Shown here: piece after piece, positions 23,268 to 34,623 of the stretch
How the letters are laid out: the number at the start of each line of letters is the position of its first letter
Numbering within the stretch: the first letter of the stretch is position 1
DNA from: Melieria omissa
Taxonomy: Eukaryota > Arthropoda > Insecta > Diptera > Ulidiidae
Length of the DNA: 64,000 nt
Assembly: GCA_963971225.1 (NCBI GenBank)
Contig: OZ020269.1
Span: 95,260,540 to 95,324,539 of the forward strand
Direction: 5' to 3'
Notes under the pieces: model-generated
The model's input: only the letters and a program-made list of their open reading frames with translations
Told to the model about the DNA's origin: nothing
Databases searched by the model: none
Translations under genes and position numbers: made by a program

Positions 23268-24722
23268 TTGGCCAATGGTGTGTTTAGGTAGTAGGTGATA
23301 CCGCTGATACCGCTGATGTCACCTACCGCTACCGGTCTGACGAACTTGCAATTTAAGCGTAATAGTTGTATTTGGTTTAAGTAAGAATACTCCGTGCAAA
23401 CTACATTTAAGAGAAGTATGAAGCGTCCAGCGCACGGCGTCCTCGTTGTGGAGCACACAAGTTGAACACACATTATGACCATCAACTGCCTGCGCAATGT
23501 ATGCGAAATTCATTGAACTGTCGGCAACGCATGGCTTGTGGTCGGCAAATGCCTGACAATGCACACTGAATACGGCAGATAACCAGCGCTGCAGCGCAAA
23601 ACATGCCACTCGTCTAAATGCCAATGCAAACGAAGCGCTAAAATCAGTTATTATCAATGCGAATATATACATAGTGACAAATTGGATAGTGGACACAAGC
23701 AATGGGAAAGGAACCTTTCTACAAACCGAGCGTTAAGCGTGGTTTTTCTTCTCTGTAACTTTCCAATGACTTTTATACTATTTGCATTTCATTCCGTACT
23801 ACTATGATAACTACCAACAAGAATTACTATAATAATACATATTGTATGTGACTATGAATGAATAAGATATTGTATGATGCACATGTCTGTTAGGAACCTC
23901 TGCATTATCTACTCACCAATTTGGCTATGCGAAATTTCCGGTAAATGTTTCTTTCGATTGTGAAGGCATGATATGATTGTTAATACCAGATTTTACCAGA
24001 TTATACCAACAGCAGATAATAGTGTTCAAAATTAACTTAACAATTAAAATTTTAGATGAGATGTTCTATATTTTTAAAACCTACATACGCATATATATAT
24101 AAGTTATTGATTTAATAATTGTGGTGTTGTGGAGAATAGCGCGCACGATTATACGATGATTATATAAAATATATGGTGCGATAGTCACTTTCAAAACAAG
24201 TGTTCATAATGAACGTCTGATGTATGAGTAATTGTAGTATAATCGTACTGCACTATTTCCAAGCCTCTGGAATAAAATGAATGCTGCACTAACAATTCTA
24301 TAGAGAGTAAAATGTGTTTGCTTCTTGTTGTTGCTGTTTGTTGTTGCTGGCAATTCGGAATCCTAACTCTAATCGTGGATTCAGTAATAGTTGAGTGAAA
24401 TGTAAGGACAGAGCTTAATATTTTGCCTAGTTCGATAAATTTAACCTTCAGGAGTGCTTGTAAGTATTGAAATAAAATCAAACAGTTTAAAATCAATGAT
24501 TTCATAGTTCTTAGTTATTAAGTACACGCCACTGTGAGCTTACTGTGAATGATAGCGAAAAGAAGAAGCGGCATTGAGTAGAAATGTTTTCGGTACAGAG
24601 TTGTTATGGTGTTGATTGAAAACGACGGTTGATAATTGAAATTGAGTCTTTCTTGATAGTTGCTGTACATATTCGATAGTGGACTGAATTTATGTAATCT
24701 TCAAACTATTATTATAACATAA
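23268..24722 (+). other. 3' flank of prel with candidate polyadenylation signals
   Basis: Probable 3' UTR. AATAAA occurs at 24271-24276 and again near 24472; the nearest plausible end of prel transcripts is not fixed by sequence. Open frames at 23300-23700 on the minus strand have no domain features. No transposon ends here. Confidence 0.4.
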
Positions 24723-25392
24723 TAGGTCTGTTTGGCAGAGAATAATTTGTACGAATTTGTAAAAATTTTTACTGGATCCTGTTTGTTGACGCCAAATTTC
24801 CAGTAACGAGAGAGAAATTGAGAGCGTAAAGTGACAGTTCATTTCGTGAGAACTTGCAAGTTTTTACTGGAGAAATTTTGTCCAGTAACTTTGCCAGTAA
24901 GAAAAAGAACAAGAAAAACATATGACTGGCTGCCATATGATCGACTGCAAAGAAACATCAATTTTGAAAACATTTCGAGGCAAATGGAAACAGCAAAGAA
25001 ATTGTGCGTTCGCAAGTCTGCTGACCCACAACCGTCTTGCTCAGGTTTACCCACTGAAGCTCAAAGGGAAGGAGTGCAGATTGAGCGCAACGAACTATTT
25101 GTATTTTGCATTAAATGTCTGATTTAACTTAATTTTCCCTACCACTTCAAACCTCAAATGGAACTTTTAGATCAGCTGTTTCGTTCTTTAACCCTCCTGT
25201 TTACACCCTTTTTACTGTGTATTGTGAGTGGGCCAAGTCCCCGTGGTGTAACCACGTAAAACTTGCAAATTCTTACAAATTGCTGTTTGTTTACTTTTTT
25301 GGATAGTTTGATTTTAGGGAGCGTACGCTGGCTTACTCTCCTGATATTTTTTACTGGATAATTTTTACTGGAAAGTTGGCCAAACAGACCTA
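24723..25392. mobile_element. DNA element with TAGGTCTGTTTGGC termini, 670 bp
   Basis: The terminal inverted repeat is TAGGTCTGTTTGGC, followed on both sides by CCAGTAA/ACTGGA-rich sub-terminal sequence. Flanks share ATAACA (left ATAACATAA, right ATAACACGT), perhaps a decayed 8-9 bp duplication. A 98-codon plus-strand frame at 24831 and an 83-codon minus-strand frame at 25423 are not recognisable transposase. Superfamily not assigned. Confidence 0.7.
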
Positions 25393-25442
25393 ATAACACG
25401 TGACACACTTGACACGTGATCAAGGAGATTTTGGGTTTTAAC

Positions 25443-26015
25443 TAGTGTCCGACCGAAACCACTTTTTTGGGCCGAAACCGAGTTTCGGTTTTTTTTTTAA
25501 TATTCGGCCGAAACCGAAACTTTCTAGTTGAAATAAAAATCACCACATCAAGCATCAAAATCACCATTTTTTAACAAACGAAATTTAATTTAACCCATTC
25601 GAGACGACGATTTTTTTCGAACACGGTCCCCAGGAGGGAAATTTTATTTTTCTTTGTATCGCACACAGTAAAACCAATGCCAAATTTTTTTTCCTGTATT
25701 TTACAGATTTCACTACTTCCAGAAAAATTTTATTTCGACGAGTAGTTTACTCAGAATAACTGATAATTGCACATTACTGTCTTATATTCTGGGAAATCCA
25801 TTGCACACACGGTGTGCAATCGGTCTCGAATGTGTTAAGTAAATAAAGAGCAAACAAACAAACATAAAATAACATAAATAAATACTTATTAATAAAAACA
25901 ATTATTTCAATTTTTGAAAACATAAACATAAAAAATCAAATCAAAATATTCCAAAAAGTTTCGGTCATTTTTTGGCCGAAACTGAAAACGAAACCGAATA
26001 TTCGGTAGGACACTA
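25443..26015. mobile_element. Non-autonomous hAT element, 573 bp, with a nested MITE
   Basis: Exact 8 bp duplication GTTTTAAC at 25435-25442 and 26016-26023. Ends TAGTGTCCGACCGAAACC and TTCGGTAGGACACTA are inverted repeats, and GGCCGAAAC/GTTTCGG words repeat inside both ends. A TTAA MITE sits inside at 25590-25838. No transposase. Confidence 0.9.
25590..25838. mobile_element. TTAA MITE nested in the hAT element
   Basis: Bounded by TTAA on both sides. The ends TTAACCCATTCGAGAC and, reversed, TTAACACATTCGAGAC differ by one base. About 249 bp. It has the same terminal style as the elements at 2473, 46172 and 60432. Confidence 0.8.
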
Positions 26016-26023
26016 GTTTTAAC

Positions 26024-26879
26024 ATATTTACTTTTCAAGAAAATTCTATATAAATTTTCAAGGCAATAAAGGATTAAAATTTTCAAAGGACCTTTTTCAT
26101 ATAATTTTTTCACAAATGGATAAAAAATCAATTTTTTTTTTAATTCTTGAGCCTTTCCTCTTTCATTTGATATACATATCGCTATATTCTAAAGAGTTTA
26201 AGTATTTTTTTTAATATTTTTTTTATTTTTTATTCACTTCAAAATTTTGAAGTCTTTTTATAATGACAAAGGATGTAGAAATGAAAAACTGAGTACGCAG
26301 TATTACTATGTTTGGTCTCTAGTTTCACGCCCATATAGATTTTTTCTGGTGTGAAATTTTTTAAGATTTTTGTCGCATGGTGTTACATATCCCTGCTCGT
26401 CACGGATAGAAAGAGGAAACTAAGAACATAACATAGGCTCACATTTTCTCTCTAGTCTAACTGAACTATGATCACTGGGTATTGGAAGGTAGCTTGGTTG
26501 GTTTTGAGAGTAAGCTTTCCATATAGGCTGATTAGCATTCAGGCTCAAAGAAGTAATCTAACCTAACATAACCCAACATTTTAACCATAATAAGATCTGA
26601 ACATTACATGGGAAAGTATCGTAGAATGTAGAAGTATAAATAATTGAGGAGAAAAGGTACCTTTAAGTTATTCCAAACACTTGAATGTCACATATTTTGG
26701 CAGACTTTGTGAAGGCCAAAAATATGTAAGTTTTCAGAATCCTAATCAATGTCCTGCAATGTCGGGAACTCCACTTACAATGGAGTAAACGGTTACAAAA
26801 GCACTGTGGAAAATGATTCAACAGATGTTGTTGCCAAATTGGTATTCAACTGCCAGATAAGCAAATCAGCAACGTTCTG
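26024..26879. other. AT-rich intergenic stretch
   Basis: T-rich low complexity at 26120-26270, then unique sequence. No supported gene or element ends. Confidence 0.4.
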
Positions 26880-27240
26880 GTGCCTCTGCAAGCGACCATT
26901 AGGGGTCTGAATCACAGCCTGGAAAGGTAGACGAAAGCGAGATGAAACAGTTTAGGTTCCTATGCAAACGCTAAAACAATGGAGCACATTCTTTGCTTTT
27001 TTCCGGATATCTCAAGATTGCACTTAACTCACTAACCCAGAGAAGAACAGGGCCTTCTTTTCTTCTATGAAGCTTGCTATTAAGTCGCTGTTAAACTATG
27101 CTAGGAACATTCACATTCTCACCGATTACATTAACGTCGATCCGCAACACTGAGGAGCTCTAACTGTACCAGTTAGCGAAGGACCCAAAAGGGTCTAGGC
27201 GTGGTCGACCGGTTCACCCAGCTTACCTACTCTTATCCAA
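26880..27240 (+). mobile_element. Badly decayed non-LTR retrotransposon 3' fragment (tentative)
   Basis: Short broken frames read like the C-terminal end of a LINE ORF2 (MEHILCFFPD near 26980; a NYARNIHILTDYINVDP-like stretch near 27100). They are followed by a tail with AGCGAAGGACCCAAAAGGGT. Several stops and shifts. The call rests on these short similarities only. Confidence 0.35.
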
Positions 27241-28368
27241 GCAACCAATAACAAAGCGTGAATTAAAGTATGGTTTTGAATTCTTATTTATTTCACACTT
27301 TTTGTGCAAAAAAATTCATTCGTGTACACAGATATATATGAATCTGTATTTTTAAATATATTACAAGGCAATAGTACCTGTTGTAAATTCAATGTTTTGG
27401 GATTTCGTTTTTCGTAGTACTTATTACATTTGCATAAAAAATTATTTCATTAGTTTTAGACTTAAAAACGATTGCAACACTTTTAAATTTTCGACAAATA
27501 TATGAATTGAACTTAGAACTAATATCATTTGTAAGCAGTATATGGCTGCGTCTATATGTACAATTGGGGGCATAAATAAAACATTTAACTTTCAACACTT
27601 ATATGTATGTATAAGTAAAAAACGACAAATGCTCTATTTGTCTATCAATTTTTTTTTAACATATTTAACAAATAATTATAAATACGGTGTTGTTTGAAGT
27701 GTGTTTAAAAAGTGTTTCTGCTGTTATAAATTGTTGATTATATTAGCGTAAGTTTTCATTTGAAATTCATAAAGAGCAAAGTTAAACTAAAACGGTGTCA
27801 ATTGAAAATGAAAGTTGACATTTTTAAAGGAAAAAGTAGTGTTTGGTGAAATGCCTACTTTTTTTACAGGCATTTTCTTTCATTATCTATTAACTGGTAA
27901 AAAAACATATTTATTAAATGTGTATATTAGATTTCCTGACACTTTCCTGTATTATATATGAACTGGCAATAAGTAAAAACTGTCATTTTCAACTGATTCA
28001 CGTGAGTGATTTACATTTTCATAGCAAAGTTTTCATTTAATACGATTGAAATCGATTTTTTTTAAACGTTTTACTTTCTTTTAAATAATTGGATTTTTCA
28101 ATTTTAGCAACCGTTAGTCATGGTTTTAAGCAAAATATTTGGTTTTTGTTTAGTTTTTAATTTATTGCTCTAAAATCACAGGTACTGATTTTTTATCGCT
28201 GTGCTTTTATCCATAAATACTGGTATAAATAAGTATGTAAAACGCGATACACGTACAACCACTTGCTGACTTTTTAAATCTTACAAATTATAGTCAATTT
28301 GCTTTTGTGCAAAATACAATATCCTCCTACACTAGTTGCGTGCGCCTACACTAGACTACAAATTTAAT
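27241..28368. other. 3' flank of the SLC36 gene
   Basis: AT-rich. On the minus strand a consensus AATAAA lies at 28166-28161, about 200 nt after the stop, and is a good candidate for the polyadenylation signal. Nothing else is supported. Confidence 0.5.
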
Positions 28369-31300
28369 TCACACATCGTCATTCTCCGTCTTCGTGTACA
28401 TTTTGATGATTTCCCCTATACTCGCCGAAGCGCCGGCAATCAGCGCACAAATCGACAACACCGACAAAATAATGTTCTTGTACATTTTCCACTTGCACCA
28501 GCCCAGTCGGTCCGGCCACAGGTAGACGGTCTCCACAACGCTGGGCACAAAGATGCCTAAAGCATGAAAGCAAAAACTCAATTAATAAAGGTTTCACTAT
28601 GAGCGAAAAACGCAAGCGAAAACCCACCCAGCAGCGAGAAGAAGATTGCGCCCACCAAACTGATGAACGGTTCCAGTTCGGGAATGGCAGCCGCAATGCC
28701 GCCGCTCAGCAAAATGATGCCGGTACGCAGCAGAAGTTGCGAGATGTTGTGATTTTTCTCGTTGAACTTGTCTTTGATTTTTCGCCAGAGAATCTCGTTG
28801 GGCACGTAGAATTGAAGGCCGTAGGTGAAGAGAATAGCCACAGCCATTAGCAGCTTTGCACAGTCGGCCAATCTGAAAACAAGAACAAGCAGCACCGGCT
28901 ACCGTTAGGACGAACAAAGCACATAGGCAATGCCAAGTGTCACACTTACATGTCGCCCTTTTCCAAATTCAGAGTGACGCTGCCGCGCACATCAGCACCG
29001 TAGCGCACGTAGCCAAAGAAGCCAATAATGGCGTACAGCGAGACGACCGTAATCATGGCCGTGTTGAGTACGCCGGGACAGCCGAGGAAGCTCTGTGGCC
29101 TCTTCATGGAGTTCTCCACGGGCATCACGACGCCGATGCCTTCCATGGCGAAAATGACTGTTGCAAAGAAGAGCGGAATCTGCGCAATGTTGGCGACCAG
29201 CGGCTTGTCGGAGAATGTCAGCGGCACGTTGAACATGTAGTACAGTGTAATGCCGAAGGTGATCAAAATAAACAAATTGGCAGCCGCCGAGAAGGGTACC
29301 AGCCACTTGAGATTTCTGATTTGGCCAATGAACAGACACGGCACCACCGTCATCGCAATGTAGATGCGCACGTCCCACTTGAGGCCGGTGTCATAGTTGA
29401 CGACGTCGTGGAAGGATGTCGCAATGAAGACCATGTAAACACAGGAGGCTGCGTAGTAAGTGGCCATTAGGCCGCCATCCACAAATTGCCTGTTAACGGA
29501 CAAGAAAAGCGAGCGGTTAATAGAAGGAAGCAGATACAAAAATTACATTCAAGCAACAACAAACATTTTCTTAAGGGAGCAATATTTTGGCCCAGTCACT
29601 TACTTGGCAAAGTTTGACCAGGACCGCAATGGCTTGGGACCATATTCAAACACTTTTTCCGCTGTCTCTGCAAAACCGAGCGCTGGCACACGCGCATCCT
29701 TGCAGATGCTCTGTGAAGTTTTCACCTAAAAAAATAAAGAAAATCAATTGTAAATACATTTGATGTTATATTTATAAAGTACATTTAAATAAGAAATTAG
29801 TTAATCATTTGTTAAAATAGTTTCTATAGAATTAATGTTAAAATGACTAAAAATAAAGTAATGTTTCCACTCAGAGAACTTTGCGCTAGATCCTACAAAA
29901 AAGAATAAATAATATGAGTAATTAGGTATTTTACTATTCCCAGTGCAAAAAATACTAAAAAGCTAGTAATGTTTTCACTCAGACAACTTTAGGCTAGACG
30001 CTAGAAAGAAAGAAACTATATGAGTGTAGTGAATGCAATTTAAATGATGAATGAATTGATGAATTCGATTTATTGAACAACCATTATAAGCAATTTGTTT
30101 GTCATATTTATTAAGTTAATTTTAAATTAATTAATAATAAATTATCTGACAGTCAAACAGTCTTTGAGGCTTCAAAAATCTAAGTGGCTTTCTCGAAAAT
30201 TGTCTAGAATTGCTTCCTGAATGCAGTGGTTAATCGTAATTCCTTGGAATTAGACTGGATTCCTGGACACGAGGAACATAAAGGCAACTAGCAAAAGAGA
30301 CACATTAGTGCTATAGTTAGGTCTCGAACCATTCTGCGCCCTACCCCGAGGACACATGGAAGAATGGCTAAAGAAACGGTACTACGGTAGACGAAAGGTT
30401 CTTAGCCACAGACAGAGGAGTATCTAAGAAACTACTCATGTATTAATGATCTTTGAATACTGACCGGTCATGGTTCACCAGGATATCTTCTCATTTAGAG
30501 GTAAATTTCCTCCTGACGGCGGTAAATATAATCTATCACAATAAGCATTCATACATGTTCTCTGTGATTGCCCTGCACTTAGCAGATCTGTCCAGTTAGG
30601 GTCTGCGACCGTAGCCCCTGGGGAAAACAGGAACTTAAAACCCCTGAGACTGTTAAAGGTAATAAAAAGCTTTAGCAGGATTTAACTAAAAATTCAATTA
30701 ATAAGTCCGGGAAATTTGCACAGGAGAACTCTTAACCCTTTCTTCAATTCCACCCACCTTCTCTTTCTTCTTTTTCTCCACTCTCATCTCCTTTATCAAC
30801 CTCTTTCCTGAGCCTTAAGTACAATGGGATATAAAGCCTGAGTGCTTAAGGTAATGACCTCCCTAAGGTTATTTCCTCGGCTCCTCTTCACCCCCATCCA
30901 TCCATCCATCGAACTAAGATTTGCACAGAGGATTAGAATTAGACGAGGTGCTTAATAGCTGTCAATAATGACAGATTATGCGACTGAGTGTTGTATAGAA
31001 TATATTAAGTTGGCTTAGGTTAATGTTGTCGGAAGTCTGACCTTAGGCCTGTATCACAAAATGCTTGCAATGTTAGTGAAATCAGCTGGTCGGAAGAACC
31101 AGCTGGAAAACTACGTATTAACAGATGCCGCATGGAAATCCAAAGATTTAGGTGCAACTCCACTGGGAGGCTGGACCTACCGAAACACTTTCAATTTATG
31201 AAGTAAACACAGTGATCTTTTGGATTGTTGTACACTTTCCCCATCAATAATAACAATAGTCAAATCGATTTATCTAATAATTGTGAAGAGCCTTTTTCCG

Positions 31301-34300
31301 TTAGTGGACAAAATCTTGAATTGTCGTCATTTCTATAGATTATGTCAAGAATCTCAAGTGTTTTGCAGAAATTCATTTTGCAATCGATTGTGTAGTGACA
31401 TCCGTTATCAAAGTGATTCAGCAAACTTGTAGTTCGCCCATCTTGATTCACTTGATTAAGTTAGTGTTTACTGGGGCCAAGTGGCTTTAGTGAATTCCCC
31501 AAAAAAGTTGCAACCATAGTCCACTTGGTAGAAGTCGTTGATTAATTTGCCATTGAATTGAACGTTTATCAGCTTCGGTTCCTACTGTATGGCAGCGCGG
31601 TGCGTAGTGGCTATCAGTAATTAATTGACGTGTAATCGTTGACAGAAATAATTTCAAAAGATTTCTACAGCTAGTAAACGATAATTTGATTTATGTATAT
31701 ACAACGTTACGATAAAGTCATACAATCATAAACAAAACGAAAATCGAAAAGAAAATTGGCTATATGCACTGCCCGAACGTTAGCTTATCTCTCGACTATT
31801 GAAGTGACATAAATGTGTCCACACAATGCGGTGGCAGGCAAGTGTACCTTGAACCAGTTTGTAGCTGGTTTCATTGAATTAAGACGCACGTCATACGCAA
31901 CAAAAGGCGATAACTTTGACAAATTCTTTGCGATTGCAAGTGGGTAGTTGGTGAAGAGAAGTGAAAGATATTGGTTAATGGGATTTATGTGTAAAGGAAA
32001 CTAGTGAGACTTGCACTTGTAAGTGAACCGATAAGATAACTACTGCATTTAAGCAAGTCTATGCCATATTCGAAGGAATTAAATGTTGTATGCTTCTGTT
32101 GAAATTTGTAAGTTTTTAATAGTGATGGCCATCATTAAATGGTGACATGTGCGGCAGTACCGACAGTGACTGGAGATTGTTTGGGATTTCAGGGTGATTT
32201 AGAGAGATACAGTGACAGTCAGACAGTGAGGTAGAGCCTATAAACTAACCTAAGGTAAGGTTATTCCTCAGGTTTAAAAACCCATTGTACAATACTTAAG
32301 GCTCAGGAGAAAGAATGATAGGGAAATGGTGGTGATGAACAGGGAAAAGGTGGGGGAAGAAAAGAGATAAATAACTGTTGGATGGATGGAAATAACCTTA
32401 GGGAGGTCATTACCTCAAGCACTCAGGCTTTATAGCCCATTGTACTTAGGGCTCAGGAAAAAGGTTGATAATGGAGATGAGAATGGAAAAAGTAAAGAGA
32501 AAGTGGGTGGAAAGGGAGAAAGGGTTATGGGATCTCCTGTGCAAATTTCAGGGTGAGAGAACGAACTTCGTCCATTCTCATAACGTCTGAATCCAGCGTT
32601 CGCAATCTCGTTCTGGAGAAGGCAGGACATGAACAAAGAAAATGCTCTGTACTATCTACCTCCTCCAGACAAGACACGCAAGTCGGATCTTCGATGATGC
32701 CCATGTTGGCCATATGTGGCCCCCATGGATTGTGTCCTGTGATTAACCCGACCATACGTCGGAGGTCTTTCCTTCTCAGCTTCTGGAGGAAATTTCCTGC
32801 TTTCCTGTTCGGGCTTTTCACATAACACTTGGCAGTTTTACAGCTTCCCAAGCAAGACCAACGTTCTCTATGTAGGTTATTTACACAGGACTTGATTCAG
32901 TCCAGGGTTCCTGCTAGACTGGTGCCGATTATTGGTTCTGGTCCCATGAGTGTACATCCTTATCCACAGTTAGCTAGTTCATCGGCAGTTTCGTTACCTA
33001 AAAACCCACAGTGTCCCGGAACCCAGATAAGTTGGAGCTTATTACGTCTCGCGACTGATTTTAGCTTCATCTTACATTCTTGGACAAGCTTAGAGGTAAC
33101 ACGCGCGTTCTCCAGGGCTTTAAGTGCAGATTGACTGTAACTACAGACTCCAATACGTGTCCCGCACCATTTCCTCCCGATTATCCATTCCGCTACCTTC
33201 AGAATGACAAAGATTTCCGTCGGAAAGACGGTAGTCAGCCCACCCAGAGAGTAGTAGTAGTTGACACTTCCGTCGAGGTACCATCCAGCTCCAGTACCTT
33301 TGCTGGTCTTGGATCCGTCAGTGAAGAAAATATCCACCAGATCCCCTAGCATGGCCTCTGGGTTGTCCCATTGGCCGCGCGTTGGGAACCTCACTTCCCA
33401 ACGCGAGAAATGGTGGTGATAACCAGAGGAAAGGTGGGGTATAAGAAAAGAGAGAAATAACAGTTACGATGAAAGGAGACTACTACACCCTCTTGCGAAA
33501 GTTTTACGAAGGACGACTTATACAGTGTGGCGCAAAAGTTGCCACTCAGTGTCTTTTGGCTCTAATTTTTTTATAAATGAATGAATGAATGAATGAACGA
33601 ATGAATAAATGAATGAATGAATAAATGAATGAATGAATTAATGAATGAATGAAGAATTGAATGAAAGTCAAAGCAACATTTAGATTTGTCGTCAGTTGCA
33701 AAAGTTATAGCATCTGCCGATGAGGTGATGACTTGCGCCACCTTGTAGATGTGAGGGATTAGAGAATTTGTATAAAAATAATGTGTTTCCCTCTACAAAT
33801 CTCCAACTATGTACATCATACTCGTATCTGGTCTTTTTTAAAACAGCTCTACAAATGTATACAAGTAATAGAAAGACGGACTTATTTCTTTGGATGATAA
33901 AAAATATGTTTTGAAAATGGCATAAATAAAAGAAAACCCCAAACTAGGACCCAACTCAACTAGAGACCTTCTAATGAAAAATTGCATTTTGGCTGGTTGA
34001 AAATTTGACGCACTTCGCAGTTAGTTTCTAATTGCTGTTCAAACATTCAATAAGAGAGATTATTCAATAACAAAGATTCCCCTCAATTTTTACTGTTCAC
34101 TGTAGGGAATTTCTCGAAATGAAGTTGTTCCAATAGCGATTTTACTTTGTTTACATTTGTAGCTAATGGCAAAGTGTATAAAACGTTGCATGAAAATGTT
34201 GACTATTCTTTGCTAATGGTTTTGCTATGTGCGTAAGTAAACATTTGAATTATTTACTTACCAAAATGTGTACACAATGTGTACATAACACGCCCACAAT

Positions 34301-34623
34301 GAGTGTGCCAATCATGCCGAATACCAAACCGGCATTGTAGAAGGCCATGGGCATGGCCAGAATGCCGGTGCCCAGCGAGCTTTTCAGCAGATGTGCCAAG
34401 GCGCCGCTAGTCGAGGCACCATTCTTCTCATCGCGGTGTTCGAACGGATCGTATTCATCGTCGAGTTGGCCCTTTTCGGTTAGGTTTGTTCTGCAATGAA
34501 TGTAATTAATAAAGTTTTCAGAAAAATCGTAAGTAATGTCGAGGATTACCTTGAGTTGAAATCATTCAGTGTGAACACCGACTTGGATTTCTCTTTGTAT
34601 TCTGGTACAGCTGAGTCGGACAT
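28369..34623 (-). CDS. SLC36-family proton-coupled amino-acid transporter, 6 coding exons
   Basis: Minus-strand exons 34623-34550, 34490-34262, 29725-29604, 29489-28950, 28872-28628 and 28556-28369 (stop TGA). They keep frame across GT..AG introns and give 465 aa, the usual SLC36 length. A hydrophilic N-terminus (about 55 residues) leads into the Aa_trans domain. GTGILAMP at 65-72 is the signature of the first, broken helix. HCVHILVKTS spans an exon junction; later come CLFIGQIRNLKWLVPFS, FAMEGIGVVMPVENSM and YGLQFYVPNEILW, a string of about ten further membrane helices. Known relatives, including the fly proteins Path and CG1139, carry small amino acids with protons at the plasma membrane or lysosome and can signal to TOR. 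Which paralogue this is cannot be fixed here. The Met at 34623 begins a 24-codon exon; an untranslated upstream exon is likely. The 4.5 kb intron 34261-29726 holds retrotransposon fragments. Confidence 0.93.
29835..30030. repeat. Imperfect direct duplication, about 110 bp unit
   Basis: AGTAATGTTTCCACTCAGAG with CTAGATCCTAC and ATATGAGTAATTAG at 29857 recurs as AGTAATGTTTTCACTCAGAC with CTAGACGCTAG and ATATGAGTGTAGTG at 29965. It lies in the long SLC36 intron. Confidence 0.7.
30170..30690 (+). pseudogene. Decayed non-LTR retrotransposon ORF2 C-terminus (same family as 41.7 kb)
   Basis: Many stops and frame shifts, but the DNA parallels 41670-42290 in order: 'TGGATTCCTGGACACGAGG' (the RNase H WIPGH block), CTATTCTGCG-type block, 'ACAGAGGAGTATC', 'GTTCTCTGTGATTGCCCTGC' and a 3' end with AATAAAAAGC. 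It sits in sense orientation to the window and antisense to the SLC36 gene. Confidence 0.75.
30700..30912 (+). mobile_element. 3' UTR fragment of a second non-LTR family
   Basis: GAAATTTGCACAGGAGA, then 'CTTAAGTACAATGGGATATA', 'GAGTGCTTAAGGTAATGACC', CTCCCTAAGGTTATTTCC and CATCCATCCATCC. It matches the complement of 32380-32550 nearly end to end, so it is the same element tail in opposite orientation. Confidence 0.8.
30913..32234. other. SLC36 intron, no gene
   Basis: Mostly unique AT-rich intron sequence. A short stretch at 31040-31200 has a retrotransposon-like feel but no readable motif. Nothing else supported. Confidence 0.4.
32235..33470 (-). pseudogene. Non-LTR (Jockey/I-type) retrotransposon fragment: RNase H domain, zinc-binding tail and 3' UTR
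   Basis: On the minus strand 33394-32960 reads as an RNase H domain: DIFFTDGSK, TEIFVILKVAEW, IWVPGHCGFLGNETADELA. The usual SDS block is SYS here, so one catalytic Asp is lost to Tyr. After a frame break, 32851-32525 gives the C-terminal region with LITGH..., CVSC and HFLCSCPAF, the cysteine/histidine knuckle common in these ORF2 tails. The 3' UTR follows to about 32235. Pieces similar to each other (GAAATGGTGGTGATRA...) flank the coding part at 32325 and 33405, which suggests one copy inserted in another. It is an inactive 5'-truncated copy in an intron of the SLC36 gene, same orientation as the gene. Confidence 0.88.
33571..33660. repeat. (GAAT)n tetranucleotide microsatellite
   Basis: About 22 GAAT units with a few AATAAATG and CGAATG variants. 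Confidence 0.95.

Noticed and set aside
24831..25127. 98-codon frame as a new gene
   Set aside because: Sits within a bounded transposable element and has no visible start context or splice partner; kept only as part of the element.
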